From NCBI RefSeq assembly GCF_042658685.1, contig NZ_JBHSQY010000002.1: 64,000 nucleotides of DNA. The stretch is one strand, 5' to 3'. The position numbers and the translations under genes are program-made. Source of the stretch: Macrococcoides bohemicum. Its GTDB lineage: Bacteria; Bacillota; Bacilli; Staphylococcales; Staphylococcaceae. Within the stretch, counting starts at the first letter, position 1. The number at the start of each line of letters is the position of its first letter. The notes beneath the pieces are model-generated. The model did not search any database and was not told the origin of the DNA. It worked only from the letters and a program-made list of their open reading frames with translations. Shown piece by piece: positions 7,944 through 16,140 of the stretch.

Positions 7944-8759
7944 TTGGCTAATGATATTAAATTAATTGCTTTAGATTGTGATGGAACATTAATAGCTGAT
8001 GATAGAACGATTACAGAAAGAACGAAAAAAGTGGTGATGAAAGCTCAAGATCAAGGTATAAAAGTAGCACTTGTATCAGGACGCCCGAGAACAGGGTTTA
8101 AATTTGAGATAGAACAATTAGCGCTTGATAAACATCATGGCATAATAGGTGCTTACAATGGCGGTATGGTTATAGATATTGAAACGAATGAAGTGAAATA
8201 TAAACAGTCATTAACGAATCAGGACGCGAAAGATTTTCTGAAGGCAATAGCGCATTTAAACATTATCCACATCGTTGATAACGGTACAGATTTATATGCA
8301 AATGACGCAGATAATCAATATGTAATTCATGAATACCGCGAACATGGACTGAATTTTAATCTCACACATGATTTACATGAAACACTTGATTTTGATCCGA
8401 TGAAGATTTTACTTACAGCAGATTCTTCCCGTATTGATGAAATTGATGAAGAAATATTGGAAATCTGTGGTGATACATTTGGTGCAATCCGTTCAACACC
8501 ATTTTATTTAGAGATTACTGCTAAAGGTGTAAATAAATCGAGTGCACTCGACCATATTTGCGAAGGATTAAATATTGATAAAGACAATGTCATTGCATTT
8601 GGCGATCAATTAAATGATATGGAAATGGTTCAAGATGCAGGCATCGGTGTTGCCATGGGAAATGCTCATCCGGATCTAAAACAGGTTGCTGATATTGTAA
8701 CGGATGATAATAATAACGATGGTATCGCAAAAGTACTGGAAGAGATACTTGATTTATAG
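7944..8759 (+). CDS. Cof-type HAD-IIB family sugar-phosphatase
   Basis: 271 aa. HAD motifs: I ALDCDGTL (nucleophile Asp11, Asp13), II VSGR (about residue 48), a C2B cap domain (residues about 85-185), III Lys in AKGVNKSSAL, IV GDQLNDMEM (about residues 219-227). Predicted to remove phosphate from sugar phosphates in the cytoplasm; the substrate is unknown. The start is TTG 7944: AGGAGTG lies 7 nt upstream and no in-frame ATG is suitable. It follows the glucosidase beyond a terminator, so it may have both readthrough and its own transcription. Placement suggests a link to sugar-phosphate metabolism. Confidence 0.9.
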   Translation: MANDIKLIALDCDGTLIADDRTITERTKKVVMKAQDQGIKVALVSGRPRTGFKFEIEQLALDKHHGIIGAYNGGMVIDIETNEVKYKQSLTNQDAKDFLKAIAHLNIIHIVDNGTDLYANDADNQYVIHEYREHGLNFNLTHDLHETLDFDPMKILLTADSSRIDEIDEEILEICGDTFGAIRSTPFYLEITAKGVNKSSALDHICEGLNIDKDNVIAFGDQLNDMEMVQDAGIGVAMGNAHPDLKQVADIVTDDNNNDGIAKVLEEILDL

Positions 8760-8770
8760 TTTTTGTGATG

Positions 8771-8798
8771 AAGGGCGTGCGAGAGTACGCCTTTTTTT
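8771..8798 (+). terminator. Intrinsic terminator after HAD gene
   Basis: GGCGT/ACGCC stem extended by AA-T pairs, 8-nt loop, run of seven T. Confidence 0.85.
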
Positions 8799-8810
8799 AT
8801 TTGATTATTT

Positions 8811-8892
8811 TTCAGTCTTTTCTGATAATTACTTTTACTTTATTTTAACTAGATGTATAATATTGTTAATAAGGTTGGAAGAGGTGGGTTAT
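8811..8892 (+). promoter_or_regulatory. Promoter and leader of DUF805 paralogue 3, copy 1 of a duplicated upstream block
   Basis: TTTTAC (8833-8838), 17-bp spacer, TATAAT (8856-8861), then TATTGTTAATA and GAGGTGGGTT before the start codon. The block TTTTCAGTCT-TTCTGATAATTA through GAGGTGGGTT recurs at 9371-9455 with about 80% identity by eye, so gene and promoter were duplicated together. Confidence 0.7.
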
Positions 8893-9369
8893 ATGGGAGA
8901 AGCATATAATAGGTTTTGGAATCTTACTTTTGAATATGATGAACGAGACACACGATTTCAATTTTGGTCGTCTATATTAATCCAGTTCATTTTATTAATC
9001 GCTTTTACAGGAATATTTGTATTTTTATATACGAATCGGTTCCTTTTATCATTTGTATGGTTACTTTTATATTTAGCTGGATTTACTATGATCGTATGGC
9101 CAGTAACAAGTGCTGTAATACGAAGAGTGAATGATGTTGGTACTAATTCGTTTTTGTTTAAGCGCATGAAATTTTTGTATTCTATTTTGGTATTAGTTGG
9201 AGCGATAATTTATTTATTAAGAATATTTTTTAACATTCAGCTATTAGGAATGGGTCATTTCAATACATATGCGATGGTTGTATTTTTAAGTTATTTCATA
9301 TTTTTATTATGGTATTGCACATTACCTTCAAACTTTTACAAATCTAATCATGAATTGAATAACTCATAA
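8893..9369 (+). CDS. DUF805-like membrane protein (paralogue 3)
   Basis: 158 aa from ATG 8893; a longer frame from 8704 exists but overlaps the HAD gene and its terminator, while GAGGTGG sits before 8893. Opens YNRFWNLTFEYDERDTRFQFW, which keeps the F-W-x-x-T-F and R-x-x-F-x-F-W positions of DUF805 but replaces G-R-S with E-R-D. Four hydrophobic segments (about residues 28-50, 55-75, 93-115, 125-147) and the loop VIRRVNDVG. It ends with SNFYKSNHELNNS instead of the GPNKYG tail. Closest relative in view is the next gene. Confidence 0.75.
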   Translation: MGEAYNRFWNLTFEYDERDTRFQFWSSILIQFILLIAFTGIFVFLYTNRFLLSFVWLLLYLAGFTMIVWPVTSAVIRRVNDVGTNSFLFKRMKFLYSILVLVGAIIYLLRIFFNIQLLGMGHFNTYAMVVFLSYFIFLLWYCTLPSNFYKSNHELNNS

Positions 9370-9370
9370 T

Positions 9371-9455
9371 ATTTTCAGTCTCTTCTGATAATTATATTTA
9401 CTTTTTTTAAAGAAGTTGTATAATATTGTTAATACAACAAAAAGAGGTGGGTTAA
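9371..9455 (+). promoter_or_regulatory. Promoter and leader of DUF805 paralogue 4, copy 2 of the duplicated block
   Basis: TTTACT, 16-bp spacer, TATAAT, then TATTGTTAATA and GAGGTGGGTT, aligned base by base with the block at 8811-8892. Each paralogue therefore has its own near-identical promoter. Confidence 0.7.
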
Positions 9456-9926
9456 ATGTTAGACACATACAAAAGGTTCTGGTCGCTCACATTCAATAAT
9501 GAAGAAAGGGATAACAGATTTCAGTTCTGGGTATCGTTTTTATTGAATATAGCTTTATTATTTTTGCTGACTTTTTCAATCCGCTGGATAGAGAAAATTG
9601 AATATAATATTTTGTTCTTACCAGTAATAATCATATTATTTTTAGTACTCAGTATGCCGATGTTATCTGCAGTCACTCGAAGAATAAATGATGTTGGAAA
9701 AGATAATCAATATTATAAATATGCTATGGGAATATGGAAAATTTTTATCGGTATCATGTGTATTATTATTTTGGCAAAGTATATGTTTGAAATTAAATTC
9801 AACCTTTTAGAGTCTGAACTTTTTATTAATACTTATTTCGCTATAGTTATAATTGCTTTTGTATGCTACGCCCTTCTTCCAACGAATTATTTTAATAAGA
9901 ATAACATTAAAAATCGCATAGTTTAG
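9456..9926 (+). CDS. DUF805-like membrane protein (paralogue 4)
   Basis: 156 aa. Opens YKRFWSLTFNNEERDNRFQFW and carries VTRRINDVGKDNQYYKY, closely matching paralogue 3. Four hydrophobic segments (about 26-43, 49-68, 90-109, 125-143). The tail (LLPTNYFNKNNIKNRIV) again lacks GPNKYG. GAGGTGGG precedes ATG 9456 and a strong terminator follows. Gene order and the duplicated promoter show that paralogues 3 and 4 are a tandem duplication. Role unknown. Confidence 0.75.
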   Translation: MLDTYKRFWSLTFNNEERDNRFQFWVSFLLNIALLFLLTFSIRWIEKIEYNILFLPVIIILFLVLSMPMLSAVTRRINDVGKDNQYYKYAMGIWKIFIGIMCIIILAKYMFEIKFNLLESELFINTYFAIVIIAFVCYALLPTNYFNKNNIKNRIV

Positions 9927-9966
9927 TTTGATGGATAATCATAATAAAATATATTATTGAAAAATC

Positions 9967-10009
9967 AAAAGTACTGCTGACGCCAGGTGTGGTCAGCAGT
10001 ACTTTTTTT
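9967..10009. terminator. Strong bidirectional terminator between convergent genes
   Basis: Perfect 15-bp arms AAAAGTACTGCTGAC/GTCAGCAGTACTTTT with T-runs in both directions. It separates DUF805 paralogue 4 from the convergent QueD-like gene. Confidence 0.92.
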
Positions 10010-10433
10010 ATTGCATCATATCTTTATTTAATGAGACACTGTGATGCGCTGTTTCGTATAACGTTAAAGTTTGAACTGTAGATGTTTGATCGAGTATATT
10101 CTCAAACTGTTCCCATATAAAATAAGCAATATTCTCTACAGTTGTATTCATTTCTGGGAGCGATTCATTGAGGATTGGTGCATTAAGTTGTGGTGCAATT
10201 TTTTCATTATAGTCACGTTCTATCTGATAGAAGTCTATAGCGAGGCCATATGTATCAACTGGACTTTTGATGCTGAGATCAAATTTGTAGTTATGATTAA
10301 ATAGATCTTTGTGTTTGCCTTTTGGAAAGAAGATACGGTTGGTTGTTGTAAATGTGAAGGATAGGTTCAGTAAGATATCTTTTTGATAATAAGAAGTTTG
10401 CTGTGGTTGTTGAATATGTTCTAATGGATTCAT
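10008..10433 (-). CDS. QueD / 6-pyruvoyltetrahydropterin synthase-like protein with altered metal site
   Basis: 141 aa from ATG 10433 (GGAGCG upstream). The overall pattern is that of the T-fold QueD/PTPS family: FTFTTTNRIFFPKGKHKDLFNHNYKFDLSI, GLAIDF (residues about 63-68), and the TVENIAYFIWEQF helix. In canonical enzymes the Zn site uses three His, as in SAAHR and LHGHNY, and a catalytic Cys precedes LHGH. Here the first His position reads Asn (TTNR), the second reads FNHNY with one His (His47) kept, and the Cys position appears to be His. Either it is a divergent branch or it has lost the usual chemistry. No other queuosine genes are nearby. Confidence 0.65.
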   Translation of the reverse strand: MNPLEHIQQPQQTSYYQKDILLNLSFTFTTTNRIFFPKGKHKDLFNHNYKFDLSIKSPVDTYGLAIDFYQIERDYNEKIAPQLNAPILNESLPEMNTTVENIAYFIWEQFENILDQTSTVQTLTLYETAHHSVSLNKDMMQ

Positions 10434-10654
10434 TTTACGCTCCTTTCAGAGTTTAATACATTGTTATTTTAATCTATTTTCATCGTAAGTTATTACTTTT
10501 ATTTATTCAAATATATTTTGTAGTAGATGTAGGTTTTATAATATTTCATTATTTTATAAACTAAAATTTCAGAAAAAATGATTAATATTATGCTAAAATA
10601 ATGATTATTCGGGTATATAAGAATTGGAAAAAGAGAAAAAAGGGAGTCTTTTGC

Positions 10655-12034
10655 ATGGATACACCTTATAAGGGTGGTAGAAAATTAGTTCTAGGTATTG
10701 TACTTGGTATATTAACATATTGGTTATTTGCTCAGTCGCTTGTTATTGTTGTACTAGATTTGAAGCATCATTTTAACAGTAGTCTTGACGTCATTAATAT
10801 CGCGGTCAGTTTAACGGCATTATTTTCAGGAATGCTTGTCGTTGGTGCGGGTGGTTTAGCGGATAAAGTCGGTCGCGTAAAGATGACGCAGATCGGTTTA
10901 ATATTAAGTATCATCGGTTCATTTACAATGATTGCTACACATATGACTGCTTTTTTATTAATTGGTCGTATCATTCAAGGTATTTCTGCAGCATGTATCA
11001 TGCCAGCTACGTTATCAATTATTAAAGCATATTACGATGATAAAGATCGCCAACGAGCGCTGAGTTATTGGTCATTTGGTTCTTGGGGTGGTTCTGGTTT
11101 ATGTTCTTTATTTGGGGGGATGATTGCTAAGAATTTTGGCTGGGAATGGATATTTATCATTTCTATTATATTCTCGAGTCTTTCTATGATCTTAATTCAT
11201 GGCACACCGGAAACGAAATCTGATGAACCAAACGATATGAAGTTTGATTTAATTGGTTTAATTACGTTGATTGTTCTATTGTTAAGTTTAAATATCGTGA
11301 TTACGCAGGGTGGTACACTTGGTGTTACGTCTCCAATATTTATCGGACTTATTATATTAAGTATTGTGAGCTTTGTTGCTTTTATTATGGTAGAGAAACG
11401 TCAAATCAATCCGTTGATAGATTTTCATATATTTCAGAATAAACCGTATTTAGGTGCTGTTATTTCTAACTTCTTATTAAATGCAGTTGCAGGTACGTTG
11501 ATTGTAGCGAATACATATATTCAGGAAGGTTTAGGCTTTTCTTCTAGTAAGACTGGTATGCTTTCTATTTTATATGTGGTAACAGTATTGTCGATGATTA
11601 TCGTTGGTGAAAAGTTACTACAGAGGATGGGTGCTAAAAAACCGATGTTACTTGGTTCTGCGATAGTATGCGTTGGTATCGTGATGATTTCACTCACATT
11701 CTTACCGGAAAATTTATATATCATTAGTTGTGTAATTGGATTTGGTTTATTTGGTTTAGGACTTGGCCTTTATGCAACACCATCTACTGATACAGCAGTT
11801 GCAACGGCACCTGAAGAAAAAGTAGGAGTCGCATCAGGTATTTATAAGATGGCTTCAGCTTTAGGTGGTGCTTTTGGTATTGCAATTAGTATGGCAATCT
11901 ACAGTTTCTGTATGAAATTTGGTTTAGCAACGAGTGCGATGATCGGTATTCTGGCAAATGCTTTGATGGCTATCATTTCTTTTGTTGCCATTCAAATTAC
12001 AGTTCCTAAAGATGATTTAAGAAAGAAGATATAA
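10655..12034 (+). CDS. norB: NorB-type multidrug efflux MFS transporter
   Basis: 459 aa, close to the length of S. aureus NorB. Drug:H+ antiporter of the DHA2 type. Strongly recognisable NorB segments include TYWLFAQSLV, SITALFSGM-like SLTALFSGM, VVGAGGLADKVGR (motif A), ISAACIMPATLSIIKAYY, RALSYWSFGSWGGSGLCS, NFLLNAVAGTLIVANT and YATPSTDTAVATAPEEKVGVASGIYKMASALGGAFG (read in parts). Exports quinolones and other drugs in S. aureus; the same role is inferred here. ATG 10655 is chosen over an upstream frame start at 10601 because AAAGGGAG precedes it and NorB begins with a short polar stretch. No regulator is adjacent; a terminator follows. Confidence 0.88.
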   Translation: MDTPYKGGRKLVLGIVLGILTYWLFAQSLVIVVLDLKHHFNSSLDVINIAVSLTALFSGMLVVGAGGLADKVGRVKMTQIGLILSIIGSFTMIATHMTAFLLIGRIIQGISAACIMPATLSIIKAYYDDKDRQRALSYWSFGSWGGSGLCSLFGGMIAKNFGWEWIFIISIIFSSLSMILIHGTPETKSDEPNDMKFDLIGLITLIVLLLSLNIVITQGGTLGVTSPIFIGLIILSIVSFVAFIMVEKRQINPLIDFHIFQNKPYLGAVISNFLLNAVAGTLIVANTYIQEGLGFSSSKTGMLSILYVVTVLSMIIVGEKLLQRMGAKKPMLLGSAIVCVGIVMISLTFLPENLYIISCVIGFGLFGLGLGLYATPSTDTAVATAPEEKVGVASGIYKMASALGGAFGIAISMAIYSFCMKFGLATSAMIGILANALMAIISFVAIQITVPKDDLRKKI

Positions 12035-12040
12035 ATTTTG

Positions 12041-12068
12041 AAGACCTCATTGATTGAGGTCTTTTTTT
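12041..12068 (+). terminator. Intrinsic terminator after norB
   Basis: AAGACCTCA/TGAGGTCTT stem with a 5-nt loop and seven T. Confidence 0.93.
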
Positions 12069-12120
12069 AGGCTTCAATCGGCTAATATTTGAAGAAATAA
12101 TAATAAAATAATGAATACGG

Positions 12121-12149
12121 TTACAATATTTTTGGATTTTCATTATACT
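12121..12149 (+). promoter_or_regulatory. Probable promoter of mqo
   Basis: TTACAA (12121-12126), 17-bp spacer, TATACT (12144-12149). It lies 67 nt before the mqo start. Confidence 0.5.
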
Positions 12150-12215
12150 AGTATTACAAATGATGAAAAAAGGTCTATAATGGAAATATATTATAGATGT
12201 GTTGGGGGATATAAA

Positions 12216-13706
12216 ATGAAAAAAGTATTTAAACAAACTGACGTAATATTAATCGGTGGCGGGATAATGAGCGCGACTTTAGGTGTATTACTTAAAGAAC
12301 TTGATCCGGCAATTAATATTAAAGTATTTGAAAAACTTTCAGCACCTGGTCTGGAAAGTTCAAACGTATGGAATAACGCAGGAACGGGTCACTCTGCATT
12401 ATGTGAATTAAACTATACGACTGAAGATAAAGATAAGAATATCAATATCGATAAAGCCGTGAATGTTAATGAGCAGTTTCAATTATCTAAACAGTTCTGG
12501 TCTTATTTAGTTAATGAAGGTAAATTAAAGCATCCTCAGGACTTTATTATGCCGGTACCGCATTTAAGTTTTGTAGAAGGTGAAGACGATATTCGTTTCT
12601 TAAAGAATCGTTTAGCAGCATTTAAAGATAATCCATTATTCCAAGGTATGGAGTTAACTGAAGATCATGATAAAATACGTGAATGGGCGCCATTAATGAT
12701 GGAAGGTCGTGACCCGAATGCGCGTATTGCTATCACACGTATGGCAGCAGGAAGTGATGTGAACTTCGGTGCATTAACACAAGATTTATTTGATGTGATG
12801 AAATCTTTTAATGGTGCTGTAACGCACTATGAACATACAGTAAAAGATATTAAGCGTGCTGAAGATGGTAGCTGGAATGTTAAAGTGTATGACCAAAATA
12901 GTAAACAGACAGAAATTCACAATGCTAAATTTGTCTTTATCGGTGCAGGGGGTTATTCATTACCTTTATTACAAAAGACAAAGATTCCAGAAGCACGTGG
13001 TGTTGGTGGATTCCCGGTAAGTGGTCTATTTTTAGTGTGTAAGAACCAGGAAGTTGTTGAACAGCATTTAGCTAAAGTTTATGGTAAAGCTAAAGTTGGT
13101 GCCCCACCGATGTCAGTACCTCATTTAGATACGCGTTATATCGATGGTGAACGTGGGTTATTATTTGGACCCTTTGCTGGATTTAGTCCGAAGTTCTTAA
13201 AGACTGGTAAATATACTGATCTATTAGCTTCAGTCAACCCAGGTAATGTTACAAACATGTTGTCTGCTGGTGGTAAAGAGATGAAATTAACACAATACTT
13301 AATCTCTCAAGTGTTACAAACACATGAACAACGTATGGAAGAGTTACGTGAATTTGTTCCAAATGCTGAATCGAAAGATTGGGAAATCGTTGTTGCAGGT
13401 CAACGTGTACAAGTAATCAAGGAAACTGAAGATGGTGGTAAAGGTACATTACAATTTGGTACTGAAGTTATTACTGCTGAAGATGGCAGCGTTGCAGCAT
13501 TACTTGGTGCATCTCCTGGTGCTTCAACTGCAGTACATGTTATGTTACAAGTAATCGATAAATGCTTTAAAGATAGAATGCCTGAATGGGAACCTCAAAT
13601 TAAGAAGATGATTCCATCGTATGGCCTGAAGTTAGCAGAGCACAAAGCACTATTTGAAGAAATTAATGCAAACACTGCTAAAACACTAGGTTTAAAAGAG
13701 AAATAA
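12216..13706 (+). CDS. mqo: Malate:quinone oxidoreductase
   Basis: 496 aa. FAD-dependent, membrane-associated enzyme that oxidises malate to oxaloacetate and passes electrons to menaquinone. Features: N-terminal Rossmann motif DVILIGGGIMSATLG (GxGxxS-type, residues about 9-23), the family signature FEKLSAPGLESSNVWNNAGTGHSALCELNYT in segments around residues 38-68, and the C-terminal LLGASPGASTAVHVMLQV. ATG 12216 follows GTTGGGGGAT; an upstream in-frame ATG at 12111 has no ribosome site and lies in the promoter region. Monocistronic with its own promoter and terminator. Staphylococci often have two mqo-type genes; which one this is cannot be decided here. Confidence 0.95.
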   Translation: MKKVFKQTDVILIGGGIMSATLGVLLKELDPAINIKVFEKLSAPGLESSNVWNNAGTGHSALCELNYTTEDKDKNINIDKAVNVNEQFQLSKQFWSYLVNEGKLKHPQDFIMPVPHLSFVEGEDDIRFLKNRLAAFKDNPLFQGMELTEDHDKIREWAPLMMEGRDPNARIAITRMAAGSDVNFGALTQDLFDVMKSFNGAVTHYEHTVKDIKRAEDGSWNVKVYDQNSKQTEIHNAKFVFIGAGGYSLPLLQKTKIPEARGVGGFPVSGLFLVCKNQEVVEQHLAKVYGKAKVGAPPMSVPHLDTRYIDGERGLLFGPFAGFSPKFLKTGKYTDLLASVNPGNVTNMLSAGGKEMKLTQYLISQVLQTHEQRMEELREFVPNAESKDWEIVVAGQRVQVIKETEDGGKGTLQFGTEVITAEDGSVAALLGASPGASTAVHVMLQVIDKCFKDRMPEWEPQIKKMIPSYGLKLAEHKALFEEINANTAKTLGLKEK

Positions 13707-14001
13707 TAAAGATAAGGCAATGCCAAATTTGGCATTGCCTTATACTAATTTTGATGACTTCAGTCGCACCACCATCTCCTCCGCGAGAGTCACAACCAGT
13801 GTCGAAGAAAGATGAATCATTGCAGTCTTTATCAACAGTGCCTGATTGAGTTAAAGTACTAGTAGAACCATCATATATTGTATCATTTGAATGTATTTGT
13901 TTTTCATTCATAAACATAATAATTTTTTTAGAGAAATTAACCAGTATTATCATGCCAATTGTGTATATAACAATATAGAGAAGGATTTCGAATGTTATCA
14001 T
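13678..14001 (-). CDS. Hypothetical membrane-anchored protein, C-terminus runs through a terminator
   Basis: Starts at ATG 14001 with GAGGTG six nt upstream (a GTG at 14010 is inside that site). One hydrophobic segment (about residues 5-22) is followed by a polar region with GTVDKDCNDSSFFDTGCDSR and a Gly-rich GGDGGATEV, resembling small staphylococcal proteins that end in a Cys/Gly-rich tail. The final about 20 residues (from about 13742 down) translate the mqo terminator and the last bases of mqo, so the natural stop has probably been lost. Function unknown. Confidence 0.5.
   Translation of the reverse strand: MITFEILLYIVIYTIGMIILVNFSKKIIMFMNEKQIHSNDTIYDGSTSTLTQSGTVDKDCNDSSFFDTGCDSRGGDGGATEVIKISIRQCQIWHCLIFIISLLNLVF
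13713..13742. terminator. Perfect palindromic terminator after mqo
   Basis: Two 15-bp arms meeting without a loop (TAAGGCAATGCCAAA and its complement). T-runs are short on the + side. It may serve the convergent minus-strand gene as well. Confidence 0.8.
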
Positions 14002-14097
14002 TTTAATCACCTCATTTATATATTGTGCTACATTTTTATCATACCCAGGTTTTTATGATAAATGATAGATAATAATTATTATTTTAGGAGAAAATCG

Positions 14098-15057
14098 TTG
14101 ATTGATTTAATGAATAAATTTTTACAGAAAAATATTGCATTGCTTACAGTAATAAGTTTATCTTTAGGCGTCATTTTTGATGAATTTGGTCATCACTTTT
14201 TAATTTTAGTACCGTATTTGTTCGCATTTATGACGTTTTCAGGCAGTATGAAGATGAAGTTTAGTGATTTGAATATTTTCTACAAAGCACCGAGAGACAT
14301 ATTGTTTTGTATGATTGTTCTGCATTTGATTATGCCGGTGTTAAGCTATCTCATTGCAAATCTAATTTTTGATGATCATTTACTCGTGATTGGTTTTGTA
14401 ATGTTGATGTGCATACCTACGGGTGTTACGAGCATCATCTGGATAAATGTCGGTCGAGGAGACTTACCATTAGGCTTGGCTGTTGTATTGCTTGATACAT
14501 TTTTAGCACCAGTGATCATTCCTTTGACGATGCATATTGTTTCGGGCAAATCGGTGAAAATAGACACAGGAGATTTAATTTTTGATCTTATACTGATGAT
14601 TGTTGTACCTACTATAGTTGCCATTATCATCAATGAAGCGAGTCATGGAAAAATACCTGACAAGATAGGTAATAGATTAAATCCGTTCAGTAAACTTGCA
14701 TTGTTTGGTATTATCTTTGTCAATGGTGGTGCGATTGCACCGTATATGAAAGATTTCTCGATAGAATTAGTTATTATCATTGCGGTTGTATTCGTTGTTG
14801 TAGTGAGCGGTTATGTCATTAGCAGTGTAATGAGTCACTTTATGCAATGTAGTTATGCACGTCATGTAAGTATTACATTTTTATGTGGCATGCGTAATAT
14901 TTCGACTGGTGTCATTGTAGCGACAACTTACTTTCCACCTAAAGTTGCATTACCAGTTGCTTTTGGCATGCTCTTTCAGCAACTTTTAGCAAGTATCGTG
15001 AGTACCCAGCTTGAGAAGAGAAGACCAATCAAAGAAAATCATTTAGATGTTATTTAA
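14098..15057 (+). CDS. Bile acid:sodium symporter (BASS) family transporter
   Basis: 319 aa, about ten hydrophobic segments. Contains the BASS hallmarks: GSMKMKFSDL after TM2-3 (near residue 55), CIPTGVTSIIWINVGRGDLPLGLAVVLLD (read in parts, TM4-5), and FLCGMRNISTGVIVA with the conserved crossover region. BASS proteins import organic anions with Na+; bacterial members include pantoate and sulphur-compound carriers, and the substrate here is unknown. TTG 14098 is chosen because TTTAGGAG ends 7 nt upstream; ATG 14062 has no ribosome site. The 3' end overlaps the convergent GNAT gene by 15 nt. Confidence 0.85.
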   Translation: MIDLMNKFLQKNIALLTVISLSLGVIFDEFGHHFLILVPYLFAFMTFSGSMKMKFSDLNIFYKAPRDILFCMIVLHLIMPVLSYLIANLIFDDHLLVIGFVMLMCIPTGVTSIIWINVGRGDLPLGLAVVLLDTFLAPVIIPLTMHIVSGKSVKIDTGDLIFDLILMIVVPTIVAIIINEASHGKIPDKIGNRLNPFSKLALFGIIFVNGGAIAPYMKDFSIELVIIIAVVFVVVVSGYVISSVMSHFMQCSYARHVSITFLCGMRNISTGVIVATTYFPPKVALPVAFGMLFQQLLASIVSTQLEKRRPIKENHLDVI

Positions 15058-15507
15058 TGTTTTTCGCATCTTCAGAAATTCATGTAATACACCGTGAGCT
15101 GCCATAAGTTCATAGTCGAGTGCTTCGAAACCACATCGTTCGTACACTTTAATCGCACGTTCGTTGAAAGTAGCAACGGCAAGCTCGATTATTGTCGTAT
15201 CAGGATATGTCGTTTGAATAAATGCGATTGCCTCTCTGACGAAAGTTTCACCATAACCTTTACCTGTATATTCTGGCTTAAGTCCAAGTCCGAGTGTACA
15301 GGTATTATTGTTGTGATGCACTTCTATGAGTCCGATGAGTTCTTGCTGATACACACTAAAGAAATGATTTGTGCGAATTGCATCGTTCAGTATTTCAGCT
15401 GGATGTTCTTCGGTATTAACGATATTGTAGAAATCATAAGGTGAATCATATTGCCATGTTAATATTTCTTTAGCATCTGTAAGTGTCATTGGTTGAATAG
15501 TAAACAT
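15043..15507 (-). CDS. GNAT-family N-acetyltransferase
   Basis: 154 aa from ATG 15507 (AAGGAGTG upstream; a longer frame lacks a site). Motif A KPEYTGKGYGETFVREAIAF (Q/R-x-x-G-x-G, about residues 88-107) and motif B FNERAIKVYERCGF give a RimJ/RimL-like acetyltransferase. The N-terminal ILTWQYDSPYDFYN pattern is common in small staphylococcal GNATs. Substrate unknown. Convergent with the BASS gene. Confidence 0.85.
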   Translation of the reverse strand: MFTIQPMTLTDAKEILTWQYDSPYDFYNIVNTEEHPAEILNDAIRTNHFFSVYQQELIGLIEVHHNNNTCTLGLGLKPEYTGKGYGETFVREAIAFIQTTYPDTTIIELAVATFNERAIKVYERCGFEALDYELMAAHGVLHEFLKMRKTLNNI

Positions 15508-15632
15508 ATTTTCACTCCTTTTTATCAAAGTAACATATTCAAAATGATTTTAGAAGAAAGTAATAGGTTAAGGTTATTGATTTTTAAATTACATGAGAAT
15601 AACCTATAAAAGTGATTATATACTTTCGCATA

Positions 15633-15650
15633 TTGTTCACTAAATCACAA
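15633..15650 (+). promoter_or_regulatory. Rex-like operator upstream of the adh remnant
   Basis: TTGTTCACTAAATCACAA matches the known Rex consensus TTGTGA-N6-TCACAA at 10 of 12 fixed positions. Rex, the NADH sensor, controls adh genes in staphylococci, so this is where such a site would be expected. The gene behind it is broken. Confidence 0.5.
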
Positions 15651-15686
15651 TCAACTATATTTAAATAGTGATATGATGATGATAAA

Positions 15687-16115
15687 TTGGCATTAGTGAA
15701 AGAAGTTGGAGCTGATTTAACTTTTAATCCTACAAATGGTGATGCTGGTGAATGGATTCAAAATGAAGTAGGTGGGGCTCATTCAGCAGTTGTTACAGCT
15801 GTTTCTAAAGTAGCGTTCAATCAGGCATTAAATAGTGTGCGTGCAGCTGGTAAAGTAGTGTGTGTTGGTTTACCACCAGAAACAATGGATTTAGCAATCG
15901 TAAAAACTGTATTAGATGGTATTGAAATCGTTGGCTCTTTAGTAGGAACACGTGAAGATTTACGTGAAGCATTTGAATTCGGTGCAGAAGGTAAAGTTGT
16001 ACCAATTGTTGAAACACGTTGTCTACATGAAGTGAACGATGTATTTAAAGAAATGCATGACGGAAAAATACAAGGTCGTATGGTTATTGATATGCATAAA
16101 CAATGTAGCCATTAA
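15687..16115 (+). pseudogene. 3' remnant of a zinc-dependent alcohol dehydrogenase (adh)
   Basis: 142 codons covering only the C-terminal part of an AdhA-type medium-chain dehydrogenase: VKEVGADLTFNPTNGDAGEW, GAHSAVVTAVSKVAF, AAGKVVCVGLPPETMDL, GSLVGTREDL and KIQGRMVID. Intact enzymes are about 340 aa and carry catalytic and structural zinc ligands in the N-terminal half, all missing here. There is no ribosome site at TTG 15687. Upstream DNA still looks like an adh promoter with a Rex-like site, which fits an internal deletion joining promoter to 3' end. The remaining reading frame is intact, so the event may be recent. Confidence 0.8.
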
Positions 16116-16140
16116 AAAATTTGAATGAAATGCTGATTTT

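Noticed and set aside
8704..8892. N-terminal extension of DUF805 paralogue 3
   Set aside because: The longer frame crosses the end of the HAD gene and its terminator; the ribosome site and promoter both point to 8893.
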